64,000 nucleotides of DNA from Aeromonas eucrenophila (GTDB lineage: Bacteria; Pseudomonadota; Gammaproteobacteria; Enterobacterales; Aeromonadaceae). Within the stretch, counting starts at the first letter, position 1. Each line of letters opens with the position of its first letter. The stretch spans positions 355,498-419,497 of the forward strand of contig NZ_CDDF01000005.1 in the NCBI RefSeq assembly GCF_000819865.1. The letters are read 5' to 3'. The position numbers and the translations under genes were made by a program. Below the pieces are notes generated by a model. It had not been told where the DNA came from and did not search any database. It was given only the letters and a program-made list of their open reading frames with translations. Shown here in pieces: positions 51,703 through 61,533 of the stretch.

Positions 51703-53679
51703 ATGTTTGGAAAATTGACACTCGAGGCTGTCCCGTACCATGAACCCATTATCATGGTCACGATAGCCGGTATCATTTTGGGTGGGCTGGCCATCGCCGG
51801 TCTCATCACCTATTACGGCAAGTGGCGGTACCTGTGGCAGGAGTGGTTCACCTCGGTGGATCACAAGCGCCTCGGTATCATGTATCTCATTCTGGGCATG
51901 GTCATGCTGCTGCGCGGCTTCGCCGATGCGGTGATGATGCGTACCCAGCAGGTCATGGCTTCGGCCGGGGGCGAGGGCATATTGCCGCCGCACCACTACG
52001 ACCAGATCTTCACCGCCCACGGCGTCATCATGATCTTCTTCGTGGCCATGCCGCTGGTGATCGGCCTGATGAACATCGTCGTGCCGCTGCAGATCGGCGC
52101 CCGTGACGTCGCCTTCCCCTTCCTGAACAACCTGAGCTTCTGGTTTACCGCCGCGGCCGTGGTGCTGATCAACGTCTCCCTCGGGGTCGGTGAATTCGCC
52201 CAGACCGGCTGGCTGGCCTATCCGCCCTTGTCGGGGCTGGAGTTCAGTCCGGGAGTCGGGGTCGATTACTGGATCTGGAGCCTGCAGATCTCGGGTCTGG
52301 GAACCCTGCTGACCGGTGTCAACTTCTTTGCCACCATCATCCGGATGCGTACCCCGGGCATGACCATGATGCGTCTGCCGGTGTTCACCTGGACCGCCCT
52401 GTGCGCCAACATCCTGATCATCGCCTCCTTCCCGATCCTGACCGTCACCATCGCCCTGCTGACCGCAGACCGCTATCTGGGTACCCATTTCTTTACCAAT
52501 GACATGGGTGGCAACATGATGATGTACATCAACCTGATCTGGGCCTGGGGTCACCCCGAGGTGTATATCCTGGTGCTGCCGGTGTTCGGGGTCTTCTCCG
52601 AGGTGGTGGCGACCTTCTGCAAGAAGAAGCTGTTCGGTTACACCTCCCTGGTGTGGGCTACCCTGGCCATCACCGTGCTGGCCTTCGTGGTCTGGTTGCA
52701 CCACTTCTTCACCATGGGTTCGGGCGCCAACGTGAATGCCTTCTTTGGCATCGCCACCATGATCATCTCCATCCCGACCGGGGTGAAGATCTTCAACTGG
52801 CTGTTCACCATGTACCGCGGTCGCATCGAGTTCAGCTCCCCCATGCTGTGGACCGTCGGCTTCATCATCACCTTCACCGTCGGTGGCATGACAGGGGTAC
52901 TGCTCTCCGTGCCGGCCGCCAACTTCGTGCTGCACAACAGCCTGTTCCTGATCGCCCACTTCCACAACGTCATCATCGGCGGCGTGGTGTTCGGTTGCTT
53001 CGCCGGTATCACCTACTGGTTCCCCAAAGCGTTCGGCTTCAAGCTGGATGACGTCTGGGGCAAGCGTGCCTTCTGGTTCTGGATCACCGGCTTCTTCGTC
53101 GCCTTCATGCCGCTCTACGTACTGGGCTTCATGGGCATGACCCGTCGTGTCAGCCAGAACATCGAGCCCGAGTACCACGGTTGGTTGGTGGTGGCCGCTT
53201 GCGGCGCCGGCCTGATTGCCATCGGCGTCCTGTGCCAGCTGATCCAGGTCGTGGTCAGTATCCGTGACCGCGAGAAGAACCGCGATCTGACCGGCGATCC
53301 CTGGGGTGGCCGTACCCTGGAGTGGTCTACCTCCTCGCCGCCGCCGTTCTACAACTTCGCCATCGAGCCACAGGTCAAGGGTCTGGATGCCTTCTGGGAA
53401 GCCAAGGAAGACGGTAGCGCCTACCGCCAGCCGGCCCAGTATGCCCCCATCCACATGCCGAAGAACTCCGGTGCCGGTGTCATCATCGCCGCCTTCAGCG
53501 TGGTGTTTGGTTTTGCCATGATCTGGCACATCTGGTGGATGGCCATCGCCGGCTTCGTCGGCATGATCGGCACCTGGATCATCCACAGCTTCAACGACGA
53601 TGTGGACTACTACGTACAGGTTGACGAGATCGAGCGCATCGAAGGTCAGCATTTCGACAACATCAACAAGGTAGCCTGA
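51703..53679 (+). CDS. cyoB: cytochrome bo3 quinol oxidase subunit I
   Basis: This is the catalytic subunit that reduces oxygen to water and pumps protons. The product is 658 aa and nearly colinear with E. coli CyoB. Low-spin heme ligand H106 (FTAHGVIM), the CuB/Tyr site [15 protein letters not shown] (H284, Y288), CuB ligands in WLHHFFTMG (H333, H334) and the heme ligands IAHFHN (H419, H421) are all present; numbers after 106 follow E. coli. It starts 3 bases after the cyoA stop with GAGGAA upstream. Confidence 0.97.
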   Translation: MFGKLTLEAVPYHEPIIMVTIAGIILGGLAIAGLITYYGKWRYLWQEWFTSVDHKRLGIMYLILGMVMLLRGFADAVMMRTQQVMASAGGEGILPPHHYDQIFTAHGVIMIFFVAMPLVIGLMNIVVPLQIGARDVAFPFLNNLSFWFTAAAVVLINVSLGVGEFAQTGWLAYPPLSGLEFSPGVGVDYWIWSLQISGLGTLLTGVNFFATIIRMRTPGMTMMRLPVFTWTALCANILIIASFPILTVTIALLTADRYLGTHFFTNDMGGNMMMYINLIWAWGHPEVYILVLPVFGVFSEVVATFCKKKLFGYTSLVWATLAITVLAFVVWLHHFFTMGSGANVNAFFGIATMIISIPTGVKIFNWLFTMYRGRIEFSSPMLWTVGFIITFTVGGMTGVLLSVPAANFVLHNSLFLIAHFHNVIIGGVVFGCFAGITYWFPKAFGFKLDDVWGKRAFWFWITGFFVAFMPLYVLGFMGMTRRVSQNIEPEYHGWLVVAACGAGLIAIGVLCQLIQVVVSIRDREKNRDLTGDPWGGRTLEWSTSSPPPFYNFAIEPQVKGLDAFWEAKEDGSAYRQPAQYAPIHMPKNSGAGVIIAAFSVVFGFAMIWHIWWMAIAGFVGMIGTWIIHSFNDDVDYYVQVDEIERIEGQHFDNINKVA

Positions 53680-53683
53680 CGCT

Positions 53684-54298
53684 ATGGCAACGGACGTTTT
53701 ACATCACATTCACGGCGCCCATGAGGATCATGGGCACCACGATGCCGGTGCCACCAAGGTGTTCGGCTTCTGGATCTACCTGATGAGCGACTGCATCCTG
53801 TTTGCGACCCTGTTCGCAACCTATGCAGTGCTGGTCAACGGCACCGCCGGTGGTCCCACCGGCAAGGACATCTTCGAACTGCCGTTCGTGTTCGCCGAAA
53901 CCATGCTGCTGCTGCTGAGCTCCATCACCTTCGGCTTTGGCATGCTGGCCATGAACAAGAACAAGGTAGCGGCCGTCAACGGCTGGCTGCTGGTGACCTT
54001 CCTGTTCGGTGCCGGTTTCATCGCCATGGAGATCTACGAGTTCCATCACCTGATCGCCGAAGGCTTCGGCCCGCAGCGCAGTGGCTTCCTGTCCGCCTTC
54101 TTCACCCTGGTCGGTACCCACGGTATCCACGTGACCAGCGGTCTTATCTGGATCATCGTGATGATGGTGCTGATCTCCAAGAAGGGGCTGACCGAGCGCA
54201 ACCGTACTCGCCTGATGTGCCTGAGCCTGTTCTGGCACTTCCTGGACGTGGTGTGGATCTGCGTCTTCACCGTGGTCTACCTGATGGGGGTCATGTAA
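53684..54298 (+). CDS. cyoC: cytochrome bo3 quinol oxidase subunit III
   Basis: The product is 204 aa with about five hydrophobic helices. It begins with a His-rich tail ([17 protein letters not shown]) and continues [20 protein letters not shown], typical of CyoC. Conserved [13 protein letters not shown] and [20 protein letters not shown] follow. It lies 4 bases after cyoB and its stop abuts the cyoD ATG, so translation is coupled. Confidence 0.95.
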   Translation: MATDVLHHIHGAHEDHGHHDAGATKVFGFWIYLMSDCILFATLFATYAVLVNGTAGGPTGKDIFELPFVFAETMLLLLSSITFGFGMLAMNKNKVAAVNGWLLVTFLFGAGFIAMEIYEFHHLIAEGFGPQRSGFLSAFFTLVGTHGIHVTSGLIWIIVMMVLISKKGLTERNRTRLMCLSLFWHFLDVVWICVFTVVYLMGVM

Positions 54299-54628
54299 AT
54301 GAGTCATTCAGTTGATAATCACGGCGCCAGCCACGGCAGCGCCAAGTCCTACATGATCGGCTTCGTGCTGTCACTCATCCTGACTGCGATCCCGTTCTGG
54401 ATGGTGATGGACGGCAGCGCCTCCCACGCCGTGGTGCTCGGCACCGTGGTCGGGATGGCGGTGATCCAGATCTTCGTACACCTGGCTTACTTCCTGCACA
54501 TGAATACCTCCTCCGAGGAGCGCTGGAACCTGGTGGCACTGGTCTTCACCGTGCTCATCATCGCCATCGTGGTGGTGGGTTCCCTGTGGATCATGTACAA
54601 CCTCAACATCAACATGATGATTCACTGA
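54299..54628 (+). CDS. cyoD: cytochrome bo3 quinol oxidase subunit IV
   Basis: The product is 109 aa with three helices ([60 protein letters not shown]). CyoD helps assembly of the oxidase. The ATG directly follows the cyoC TAA. Length and motifs ([18 protein letters not shown]) fit the family. Confidence 0.94.
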   Translation: MSHSVDNHGASHGSAKSYMIGFVLSLILTAIPFWMVMDGSASHAVVLGTVVGMAVIQIFVHLAYFLHMNTSSEERWNLVALVFTVLIIAIVVVGSLWIMYNLNINMMIH

Positions 54629-54641
54629 GCGGGTTGATGTG

Positions 54642-55532
54642 ATGATGAAGCAATACCTGCAAGTGACCAAGCCGGGCATCATCTTCGGTAACCTCATCTC
54701 GGTTATCGGTGGATTCTTGCTGGCCTCCAAGGGGAGCCTGGACGTCCCCCTGTTCATCCTGACCATGGTCGGGGTGTCACTGGTGGTCGCCTCCGGCTGT
54801 GTGTTCAACAACTACATCGACCGGGACATCGACTGCATCATGGAGCGCACCAAGAATCGCGCCCTGGTGAAGGGGCTGATCGCCCCTGGCGTCTCGCTCT
54901 GGTATGCGAGCGCGCTGGGCGTTGCGGGCATTGCCCTGCTGTACTTCGCGGCCAATCCGTTGGCCGCCTTGCTGGCAGTGCTGGGCTTCCTGGTCTATGT
55001 GGGGGTCTACAGCCTCTACATGAAGCGTCACTCGGTCTATGGCACCCTGGTCGGCAGCCTCTCCGGCGCCGCGCCACCGGTCATCGGCTACTGTGCGGTG
55101 AGTGGTCAGTTCGACTCGGGTGCCTTGATCCTGCTGGCGATCTTCAGCCTGTGGCAGATGCCGCACTCCTATGCGATCGCCATCTTCCGCTTCAAGGATT
55201 ATCAGGCGGCCAACATTCCGGTGTTGCCGGTGGTGAAGGGGATCTCCGTGGCCAAACACCACATCACCCTCTACATCCTGGCCTTCATGGTGCCGACCCT
55301 GATGCTGTTCCTCGGCGGCTACGCCGGTTACAAGTACCTGATCGTCGCCACCGCGGTGAGTGTCTGGTGGCTCGGGATGGCGCTGTCTGGCTACAAGCAG
55401 GCGGTCGATGACTCCCTCTGGGCCCGCAAACTGTTCATGTTCTCGATTGTCACCATCACCTGCCTGAGCGTGATGATGTCGGTGGACTTCCAGCCGGACG
55501 CAGCGCCCGTGCTGGTGAGCATGCTGCCCTGA
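54642..55532 (+). CDS. cyoE: protoheme IX farnesyltransferase (heme O synthase)
   Basis: CyoE adds a farnesyl group to heme B to make heme O for the high-spin site of CyoB. The product is 296 aa with about nine helices of the UbiA superfamily. It begins [20 protein letters not shown], very like E. coli. The prenyl-diphosphate motifs are [15 protein letters not shown] and the [19 protein letters not shown] region. An in-frame GTG one codon upstream is less likely. It is last in the operon. Confidence 0.96.
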   Translation: MMKQYLQVTKPGIIFGNLISVIGGFLLASKGSLDVPLFILTMVGVSLVVASGCVFNNYIDRDIDCIMERTKNRALVKGLIAPGVSLWYASALGVAGIALLYFAANPLAALLAVLGFLVYVGVYSLYMKRHSVYGTLVGSLSGAAPPVIGYCAVSGQFDSGALILLAIFSLWQMPHSYAIAIFRFKDYQAANIPVLPVVKGISVAKHHITLYILAFMVPTLMLFLGGYAGYKYLIVATAVSVWWLGMALSGYKQAVDDSLWARKLFMFSIVTITCLSVMMSVDFQPDAAPVLVSMLP

Positions 55533-55590
55533 GGCATCGCCAATTCGGATGCCAGTGTTGTGATATGACACAGGAAAATCAGTAGAATCC

Positions 55591-55620
55591 AGAGCCGGGA
55601 ACCTTCCCGGCTCTGCTATT
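55591..55620 (+). terminator. terminator of cyoABCDE
   Basis: Perfect 11-bp stem AGAGCCGGGAA / TTCCCGGCTCT with a 2-nt loop, followed by GCTATT, 58 bases after cyoE. The U-tract is weak. Confidence 0.65.
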
Positions 55621-55729
55621 ATGGGCGCGCCCCCATTTTGGACGACTTCGGGGCGCGTTTCTTCTGTGGCTCGGCCGCGCAGGCTGCCATCTCCTTCTCC
55701 CCCTCTTTTTTCTGATTGATGAGGCCATC

Positions 55730-57091
55730 ATGAATGATTTCACCATGACGAGGAGCGAGCGCCGGGCAACCTGGGCGCTCGGTTCCGTCTTCTCACTGCG
55801 CATGCTCGGCATGTTCATGGTGCTGCCGGTGCTGACCACCTACGGCATGTCCCTGGCCGGTGCGTCCGAGACGCTGATCGGGCTCGCCATCGGCGTCTAT
55901 GGCATGGCCCAGGCCCTGCTGCAGATCCCGTTCGGCCTGCTCTCCGATCGCATCGGCAGAAAGCCCCTCATCGTCGGCGGCTTGCTGATGTTTGCCGCGG
56001 GCAGCGTCATCGCCGCCCTCAGTGACTCCATCTGGGGGGTCATCGTCGGCCGCGCCCTGCAGGGCAGCGGCGCCATCTCCGCCGCCGTCATGGCGCTGCT
56101 CTCGGATCTTACCCGGGAGCAGAATCGCACCAAAGCGATGGCCTTCATCGGGGTCAGCTTTGGCATCACCTTTGCCATCGCCATGGTGACCGGGCCCCTC
56201 ATCACCCATGCCCTGGGCTTATCGGGCCTGTTCTGGCTCATCGCCCTGCTGGCGCTCGGCGGCATCGGCATCACCCTGTGGTGGGTGCCGGAGCCAAAAG
56301 GCCACCTGCTCAACCGCGAGTCGGCCATGGTGAAGGGGGGCATTCGCACAGTGCTGGCCAACCCGCGCCTGCTCAAACTCAACCTCGGCATCCTCTGCGT
56401 GCACACCCTGCTGATGTCGAGCTTCGTGGCGCTGCCGCCGCTGCTCGAACAGGCCGGTCTGCCCCGGGAGCAGCAGTGGCAGGCTTACCTCGTCACCATG
56501 CTGGTCGCCTTCGTGAGCGTGGTGCCTTTCATCCTCTACGCCGAGAAGCGCAGGAAGATGAAACTGGTGTTCCAGGTTTGCGTGCTGGTGATGCTGGTCG
56601 CCGAGGTGGTGCTGTGGCAAGCCGGGCTGCGGCTCTGGGGCCTGCTGGCGGGGCTGCAGATCTTCTTCATCGGCTTCAACGTGATGGAGGCGCTGCTGCC
56701 ATCCCTCATCAGCAAGGAATCGCCACCGGGCTACAAGGGCACCGCCATGGGGGTCTACTCCACCAGCCAGTTTATCGGGGTTGCCATCGGCGGCAGCCTG
56801 GGTGGCCTGCTCTACAGCCAGGGCGGTGCCCCCCTGGTGTTCGGTGGCTGCGCGGCTCTGGCGCTGCTCTGGCTCGGGGTCAGCCTCACCATGCAGGAGC
56901 CCCCCTATGTCAGCAGCCTGCGCATCGTGCTGCCGGAAGGGGTTGAGGCGAGCCCGGCACTGGAGCAGAAGATCCGCGCCTGCGACGGAGTGAGCGACGT
57001 GCTGCTGGTGAGTGAGGAGCATTCGGTGTATGTGAAGGTGGACACCAAACACCTCACGCGCAGCGATCTGGAGCGGCTGATCGTCGCCTGA
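55730..57091 (+). CDS. yajR: MFS transporter YajR with C-terminal YAM domain
   Basis: The product is 453 aa. Twelve helices of the DHA1 type precede a soluble C-terminal ferredoxin-like domain (about 388-453, SSLRIVLPEGVEASPALEQK ... DVLLVSEEHSVYVKVDTKHL). Motif A is GLLSDRIGRKPLIVGG. The position after cyoE is the same as yajR in E. coli, and the C-terminal YAM domain is diagnostic. The substrate is not established. GAGG lies 7 bases before the ATG. Confidence 0.93.
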   Translation: MNDFTMTRSERRATWALGSVFSLRMLGMFMVLPVLTTYGMSLAGASETLIGLAIGVYGMAQALLQIPFGLLSDRIGRKPLIVGGLLMFAAGSVIAALSDSIWGVIVGRALQGSGAISAAVMALLSDLTREQNRTKAMAFIGVSFGITFAIAMVTGPLITHALGLSGLFWLIALLALGGIGITLWWVPEPKGHLLNRESAMVKGGIRTVLANPRLLKLNLGILCVHTLLMSSFVALPPLLEQAGLPREQQWQAYLVTMLVAFVSVVPFILYAEKRRKMKLVFQVCVLVMLVAEVVLWQAGLRLWGLLAGLQIFFIGFNVMEALLPSLISKESPPGYKGTAMGVYSTSQFIGVAIGGSLGGLLYSQGGAPLVFGGCAALALLWLGVSLTMQEPPYVSSLRIVLPEGVEASPALEQKIRACDGVSDVLLVSEEHSVYVKVDTKHLTRSDLERLIVA

Positions 57092-57168
57092 TGCCCCCCA
57101 TGGCGGGGTCGGGCGATGGCCCGGTCCCCTTGCTATGCTGAGATCCTCATTAACAGGAGGACGCTCTC

Positions 57169-57537
57169 ATGTCATACGTGGATGGATTCGTGATCGCCGT
57201 GCCCACGGCGAACAAGCAGGCCATGATCGATCATGCGAAGTACATCGATCCCATGTTCCTGGAACTCGGTGCGATCCGGGTGCTGGAGTGCTGGGGGGAC
57301 GACGTGCCCCACGGCAAGCAGACCGACTTCTACCGCGCGGTGGCGGCCAAGGAAGATGAGACCGTGGTCTTCTCCTGGGTGGAGTGGCCGAACAAGGCCG
57401 TCCGGGACGAGGCCATGCAGAAGATGATGCAGGATCCCAGGATGGATCCGGCCGGTCCCCTCCATCAGCAGATGCCGTTCGACGGCGCCCGCATGATCTT
57501 CGGCGGCTTCAGCACAGTGCTGGAGCTCAAGGCCTGA
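57169..57537 (+). CDS. DUF1428 family protein (YbaA-like)
   Basis: The product is 122 aa, similar over its length to E. coli YbaA (MSYVDGFVIAVPTANKQA; VVFSWVEWPNKAVRDEAMQK; QMPFDGARMIFGGF). It is a small soluble dimeric alpha+beta barrel family without known function. AGGAGG lies 8 bases before the ATG. A terminator follows. Confidence 0.92.
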   Translation: MSYVDGFVIAVPTANKQAMIDHAKYIDPMFLELGAIRVLECWGDDVPHGKQTDFYRAVAAKEDETVVFSWVEWPNKAVRDEAMQKMMQDPRMDPAGPLHQQMPFDGARMIFGGFSTVLELKA

Positions 57538-57558
57538 CGCCCTGCGAAGATAAACGGA

Positions 57559-57587
57559 AAAGCCCGCCAAATTGGCGGGCTTTCTTA
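57559..57587 (+). terminator. rho-independent terminator, probably bidirectional
   Basis: 10-bp stem AAAGCCCGCC / GGCGGGCTTT with a 5-nt loop, followed by CTTA. It lies between the converging DUF1428 gene and tauD. Confidence 0.85.
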
Positions 57588-57640
57588 TGGGCGCCTTTCA
57601 GGGGCGTGCAGGCAAGCACTCTTCAAGGCAGGCGCTCAGC

Positions 57641-58492
57641 TCAGGCCGCACGCCAGAAGGGCTTGTCCCCGAGGATGGTGGCCCTGTGCATCACCCGCCG
57701 GGCCGGCAGGTAGTCGGCGTTGGCATAGTGCTGGGTCACCCTGTTGTCCCAGATGGCGATGTCGTTCTCCTGCCAGCGCCAGCGCACCTGAAACTCGGGG
57801 CGAGTGATGTGATCGAACAGGAAGCCGAGCAGCACCTCGCTCTCCCGGGCCGGCAAGTCCGGCAGGCGGGTGGTGAAGCCCTCGTTGACGAACAGTGCCT
57901 GCCGGCCGCTCACCGGGTGGGTGCGGATCACCGGGTGGCGCAGGGGCGGGTTGTTGGCCACGGCGGCTTGCCAGCGCTGACGTTCTTCTGCGCTGCCGTT
58001 GTGGCGATGGGCCGGGAACGACTTGGTGAAGTCGTGCTCCGCCTCCAGCCCCGCCAGCAGCTTCTGCAGGGGCGGGGAGAGCGCGGCGAGCGCCGCTATG
58101 CCGCTGGCCCAGAGGGTGTCTCCTCCGGTCGGCGGCAGCTGCTTGGCGGCCAGAATGGCGAGCGCCGGCGGCGTCTCGATAAAGGTCACGTCGGTGTGCC
58201 AGTTGTCGTTGTCCGGCGGGTTGTCGTCGTGGGTGTCGAGCACGATGATCTCCTCGGCCTCCTCGCTGTGGGGATAGACGGGGTGGATGTGCAGGTCCCC
58301 GAAGCGGTTCGCCAGCGCCCGCTGCTGTCTGGGGGTGATGGGCTGATCCCGCAGGAACAGCACCTGGTACTTGAGCAGCGCGCGGTGGAGCTGCTCGAAT
58401 TGGCCCTGGGTCAGGGGCTCGGCCAGCGCGAGACCGGCGATCTCGGCGCCGATATGGGGCCCCAGAGGTGTGATAGTCAGCTTGTCGTTCAT
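57641..58492 (-). CDS. tauD: taurine dioxygenase TauD
   Basis: TauD is a non-heme iron, 2-oxoglutarate-dependent oxygenase that releases sulfite and aminoacetaldehyde from taurine. The product is 283 aa, as in E. coli. The iron ligands are in NWHTDVTF (His-x-Asp) and the distal TQHYANADY; the 2-oxoglutarate Arg lies in the segment after it ([12 protein letters not shown]). GGAGA lies 6 bases before the ATG, which overlaps the TGA of a short chimeric ORF (58489-58623). It is last in the tauABCD operon. Confidence 0.95.
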   Translation of the reverse strand: MNDKLTITPLGPHIGAEIAGLALAEPLTQGQFEQLHRALLKYQVLFLRDQPITPRQQRALANRFGDLHIHPVYPHSEEAEEIIVLDTHDDNPPDNDNWHTDVTFIETPPALAILAAKQLPPTGGDTLWASGIAALAALSPPLQKLLAGLEAEHDFTKSFPAHRHNGSAEERQRWQAAVANNPPLRHPVIRTHPVSGRQALFVNEGFTTRLPDLPARESEVLLGFLFDHITRPEFQVRWRWQENDIAIWDNRVTQHYANADYLPARRVMHRATILGDKPFWRAA

Positions 58493-58569
58493 TGTATTTC
58501 TCCATGCCAAGGCGTCAGTCGGTGCTGCAATGCGAATGTGCGTAAGCCCAATTCCAATACGAAGGCGAT
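58454..58569. repeat. tandem duplication of the tauC-tauD junction, copy next to tauD
   Basis: This 116-bp segment and 58585-58694 align with 14 mismatches and one 6-base indel (about 87% identity). Each copy holds the 3' end of tauC, an ATGA junction and the first codons of tauD. Confidence 0.9.
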
Positions 58570-58623
58570 ATTTGGACGATCACCATGGGGGCCGAGCGCT
58601 GTGATGGTCAGCTTGTGGTTCAT
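58489..58623 (-). CDS. chimeric mini-ORF (TauD start fused to TauC end), 44 aa
   Basis: The frame starts [15 protein letters not shown], which copies the TauD N-terminus ([15 protein letters not shown]). It then runs [20 protein letters not shown] and PWHGEIQ, which copies the TauC C-terminus ([20 protein letters not shown]). Its ATG overlaps the tauC TGA and its TGA overlaps the tauD ATG, and it has its own GGAGAAGG. So it now sits as a translated bridge between the two genes. It is probably a by-product of tandem duplication; the 6-base indel keeps the frame. A function is not expected but coupling may be. Confidence 0.55.
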   Translation of the reverse strand: MNHKLTITALGPHGDRPNIAFVLELGLRTFALQHRLTPWHGEIQ

Positions 58624-58694
58624 TGTCCTTCTCCATGCCAGGGCGTCAGCCTGCGCTGCAGTGCGCGTAAACCCAATTCCAATACGAAGGCGAT
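58585..58694. repeat. tandem duplication of the tauC-tauD junction, copy at the true tauC end
   Basis: This 110-bp copy contains the intact end of tauC and the start of the 44-codon chimeric ORF. A 15-bp spacer separates it from the other copy. Confidence 0.9.
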
Positions 58695-59447
58695 CACCGC
58701 GATCACCAGAATGCCTGCCAGCACCACGTCGGTGGCGAGAAACTCGCCGGCAGATTGCACCATGAAGCCGACCCCCCGGGTGGCGGCGATGAGCTCGGCC
58801 GCCACCAGGGTGGACCAGCCCACCCCGAGGCCGATGCGCAGCCCGGTCAGGATCTCCGGCAGGGCCCCCGGCAGGATCACGTGCCAGAGCACCTGGGCCG
58901 GTGAGGCGCCCAGCGCCCGGGCCGCCCGTAGCCGCACCGGCTTGGCGCTCTGCACCCCGGCCAGGGTCGCCATGGCCACGGGGGCGAAGATGGCCAGATA
59001 GATGAGCAGCACCTTGGAGGTCTCGCCGATGCCAAACCAGATCACCATGAGTGGCAGGTAGGCAAGGGGCGGCACCGGCCGGTAGAGCTCGATCAGCGGG
59101 TCCAGCATGCCTCGCACCGTGGGGCTCAGCCCCATGGCGATGCCGGCTGCGATACCGAAGAAGGCCGCCGCCACCAGGGCGATGAGGATGCGACCCAGGC
59201 TCGCCCCCAGGTGTTGCCACAGGGTGGCGTCCATAAAGCCCTGGGGGCCGGCGATGGTGATGAGCTGGACCAGCACCTTGGCCGGGGGCGGCAGGAACAG
59301 CGGATCCACCCAGCCTAGGCTTGCCACCAGCCACCACAGGGCCAGCAAGGCGGTCAGGGTGGCGAGGCTCAAGCTAAGCCGCCTCGGCAGCGGCCAGTGC
59401 AGGGCCCGCTTGCGGGGGCTGGCGGTACGAGTGAGGGCGATGCTCAT
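58620..59447 (-). CDS. tauC: taurine ABC transporter permease TauC
   Basis: TauC forms the membrane channel of the taurine importer. The product is 275 aa with about six helices and the BPD_transp_1 EAA-like loop ([20 protein letters not shown]). [20 protein letters not shown] and [20 protein letters not shown] are typical of the TauC/SsuC family. Its ATG overlaps the tauB stop (ATGA). Its 3' end is part of a tandem duplication. Confidence 0.94.
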   Translation of the reverse strand: MSIALTRTASPRKRALHWPLPRRLSLSLATLTALLALWWLVASLGWVDPLFLPPPAKVLVQLITIAGPQGFMDATLWQHLGASLGRILIALVAAAFFGIAAGIAMGLSPTVRGMLDPLIELYRPVPPLAYLPLMVIWFGIGETSKVLLIYLAIFAPVAMATLAGVQSAKPVRLRAARALGASPAQVLWHVILPGALPEILTGLRIGLGVGWSTLVAAELIAATRGVGFMVQSAGEFLATDVVLAGILVIAVIAFVLELGLRALQRRLTPWHGEGQ

Positions 59448-60211
59448 GCGAAGGCCTCCCGCTGCTCGAACACCCGGCCGAGCACGTATTCACGGCGCTC
59501 GATGAAGGCCGGATCGGATTTGATGCTGCGGCAGGGTTCCCCCGCGGCGAAGCGGCGACCAAAGTTCAGGGTCAGCCGCTCCATGACCCGGCCGGGGGAG
59601 GGGGAGAGCAGCACCAGCTCGGTTGCCAGAAACACCGCCTCCTCGATGTCGTGGGTGATCAGCAGCACCTGACGGCGCCCCTGATGCCACAGGCGCAGCA
59701 GCAGGGTTTGCATCTGCTCGCGGGTGAAGGCGTCCAGGGCGCCGAACGGCTCATCCAGCAGCAACAGCTGGGGTTGGGTGGCCAGGGCGCGGGCGATGCC
59801 GACCCGTTGGCGCTGGCCGCCGGAGAGTTGCCAGATGGGGCGATCACCTGCCCCCTCCAGCCCCACGCTGGCCAGCAATGCCTGCGCCTGTTCCTCCCGA
59901 TCGTGCTTGGGTACCCCGGCCAGTTGCAGGCCGAGGGCGACGTTGTCCCGCACGTTGCGCCAGGGGAGTAACCCCTCACTCTGGAACACCACGCCGCGCT
60001 CGGCGCCCGGCCCCTTCACCTGCTTGCCCTGCAAACGGATGTGGCCGTGCTGGCAGGGCTCGAAGCCGGCGACCAGGTTGAGCAAGGTGGTCTTGCCGCA
60101 GCCGGAGGGGCCGAGCACCACCATCAACTCGCCCTCAGGGAGGCTCAGGCTGATGTTGTCGAGCACCTTCTTGCCGGCGTACTCGGCGGACACATAAGAG
60201 AGCTGCAGCAT
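59444..60211 (-). CDS. tauB: taurine ABC transporter ATP-binding protein TauB
   Basis: TauB is the ATPase of the importer. The product is 255 aa. Walker A is GPSGCGKTT (about 34-42), signature [15 protein letters not shown], Walker [12 protein letters not shown] and the switch His in [19 protein letters not shown] lies 6 bases before the ATG. It follows tauA after 16 bases and overlaps tauC. Confidence 0.94.
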   Translation of the reverse strand: MLQLSYVSAEYAGKKVLDNISLSLPEGELMVVLGPSGCGKTTLLNLVAGFEPCQHGHIRLQGKQVKGPGAERGVVFQSEGLLPWRNVRDNVALGLQLAGVPKHDREEQAQALLASVGLEGAGDRPIWQLSGGQRQRVGIARALATQPQLLLLDEPFGALDAFTREQMQTLLLRLWHQGRRQVLLITHDIEEAVFLATELVLLSPSPGRVMERLTLNFGRRFAAGEPCRSIKSDPAFIERREYVLGRVFEQREAFA

Positions 60212-60227
60212 GATCGTCTCCTCTGGC

Positions 60228-61202
60228 TTATTGGGGCACGGATTTCACGAAGCGATCCGTCACGAACTGGCTGTAGTCGGTGGCGGCATTCGCGACCTTG
60301 CCCTCGGCCTCGAGGAAGCGAGCGGTGTCTATGATGGTCTGGTTCACCAGGCCGCTCAGCTCTGCGCTCTGGGCGCGGGCGTCGAGGTAGGTGTTGCCCT
60401 TGACCAGGCCGGGCACGTCGGCCTCGGGGACGCCGCTCAGTTTTGACAGCTTGCCGAGGTTATCCGCCTTGGCCAGCCAGCCAGCGGGGTTGTCGAGGTA
60501 GCCACGCTGGGCCGCCAGGGTGCTGCTCACGAAGGCCTGCACCACCTCGGGATGGGCCTTGGCGAAGTCCTTGCGCACCACCCAGACATCCAGGGTCGGG
60601 GCGCCCCATTCACCGACCTGGGCCGAGTCGGTCAGCACCTTGCCCTCCTTGGTCAGCTGGTTGAGGGCCGGGGCCCAGACATAGGCGCCGTCGATGTCAC
60701 CGCGCTGCCAGGCGGCGATGATGGCCGGTGGCTGCAGGTTCACTATCTGCAGCTTGGCCGGATCGACGCCCCAGTGCTTGAGGGCGGCCAGCAGGCTGTA
60801 GTGGGTGGTGGAGGTGTAGGGCACGGCGATGCGCTTTCCTACCAGATCCTGCGGGTTGGCGAGTCCTTGCTTCACCACCAGCGCCTCGGAGTCGCCGAGC
60901 TTGGAGGCGAGCAGGAACACCTCTATGGGCACGTTCTGGCTGGCCGCCACCGCCAGCGGGCTGGAGCCGATGTTGCCTATCTGCACGTCGCCCGAGGCGA
61001 GCGCCCGCACCACGCTGGCGCCGCTGTCAAACTTGCGCCAGTCCACCTTGGCACCGCTCTCCTTGGCGAAGGTGTTGTCGGCCTGGGCCACCTTGGCGGG
61101 TTCCGCCGAGGTTTGGTAGGCGACAGTGACCTCGACCGCCAGGGCCGATTGGGTGACCAGGGCGAGTGCCGCCAGCCAGAGGGAAGTTCCTTTTCCTTTC
61201 AT
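60228..61202 (-). CDS. tauA: taurine ABC transporter substrate-binding protein TauA
   Basis: TauA captures taurine in the periplasm. The product is 324 aa with a signal peptide ([20 protein letters not shown], cut after ALA). The mature start [20 protein letters not shown] and the segments [20 protein letters not shown] and [19 protein letters not shown] are typical of TauA. The ATG at 61202 has AAGGA 8 bases upstream; the in-frame ATG five codons earlier does not. It is first in the operon. Confidence 0.94.
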   Translation of the reverse strand: MKGKGTSLWLAALALVTQSALAVEVTVAYQTSAEPAKVAQADNTFAKESGAKVDWRKFDSGASVVRALASGDVQIGNIGSSPLAVAASQNVPIEVFLLASKLGDSEALVVKQGLANPQDLVGKRIAVPYTSTTHYSLLAALKHWGVDPAKLQIVNLQPPAIIAAWQRGDIDGAYVWAPALNQLTKEGKVLTDSAQVGEWGAPTLDVWVVRKDFAKAHPEVVQAFVSSTLAAQRGYLDNPAGWLAKADNLGKLSKLSGVPEADVPGLVKGNTYLDARAQSAELSGLVNQTIIDTARFLEAEGKVANAATDYSQFVTDRFVKSVPQ

Positions 61203-61533
61203 GATGCGTTCCTTCATTCGGGTGATTGAGGCCTCATCTTTCCCCGAACAGCGCCGGGAAATGAAGGAACGAGAAGGCAGCTGTCATGAGTTATGGTTCT
61301 TAGAAAAAGAACGGTGAATCAATGAGGTAATTCAGATATGCCGGGATGTGAAGAGGTTATTCGCGCACTGGCAATCGGTCTCGCTTGCGGGAAAAAAAGA
61401 AGCGGGAAGAAAGGGGCCGTCTGAAGGGCGATTGTGCGCAGGACTGAGGGGGAGAGATGTGAGTTGGTCGTGCGGCCAGATAAGCGGAGCCTGCCAGTGG
61501 GCGGGCTCCGGAGGGGGGGAAGCAATCCTGGGA
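61203..61533. other. promoter region of tauABCD and gap to the YdcF-like gene
   Basis: No gene is seen. The dyad GTTCTT-N5-AAGAAC (61296-61312) lies about 95 bases before tauA and is a candidate site for a LysR-type sulfur regulator (CysB/Cbl control tau genes in E. coli). The rest is purine-rich without clear signals. Confidence 0.4.
61296..61312. promoter_or_regulatory. candidate LysR-type site upstream of tauA
   Basis: Perfect 6-bp arms GTTCTT / AAGAAC around AGAAA. Assignment to CysB or Cbl is inference from the operon it precedes. Confidence 0.4.

Noticed and set aside
50821..53652. A 943-codon open frame on the minus strand opposite cyoA and cyoB
   Set aside because: It is antisense to two unmistakable genes, has low-complexity His/Gln/Asp-rich translation typical of GC-rich shadows, and no ribosome site.
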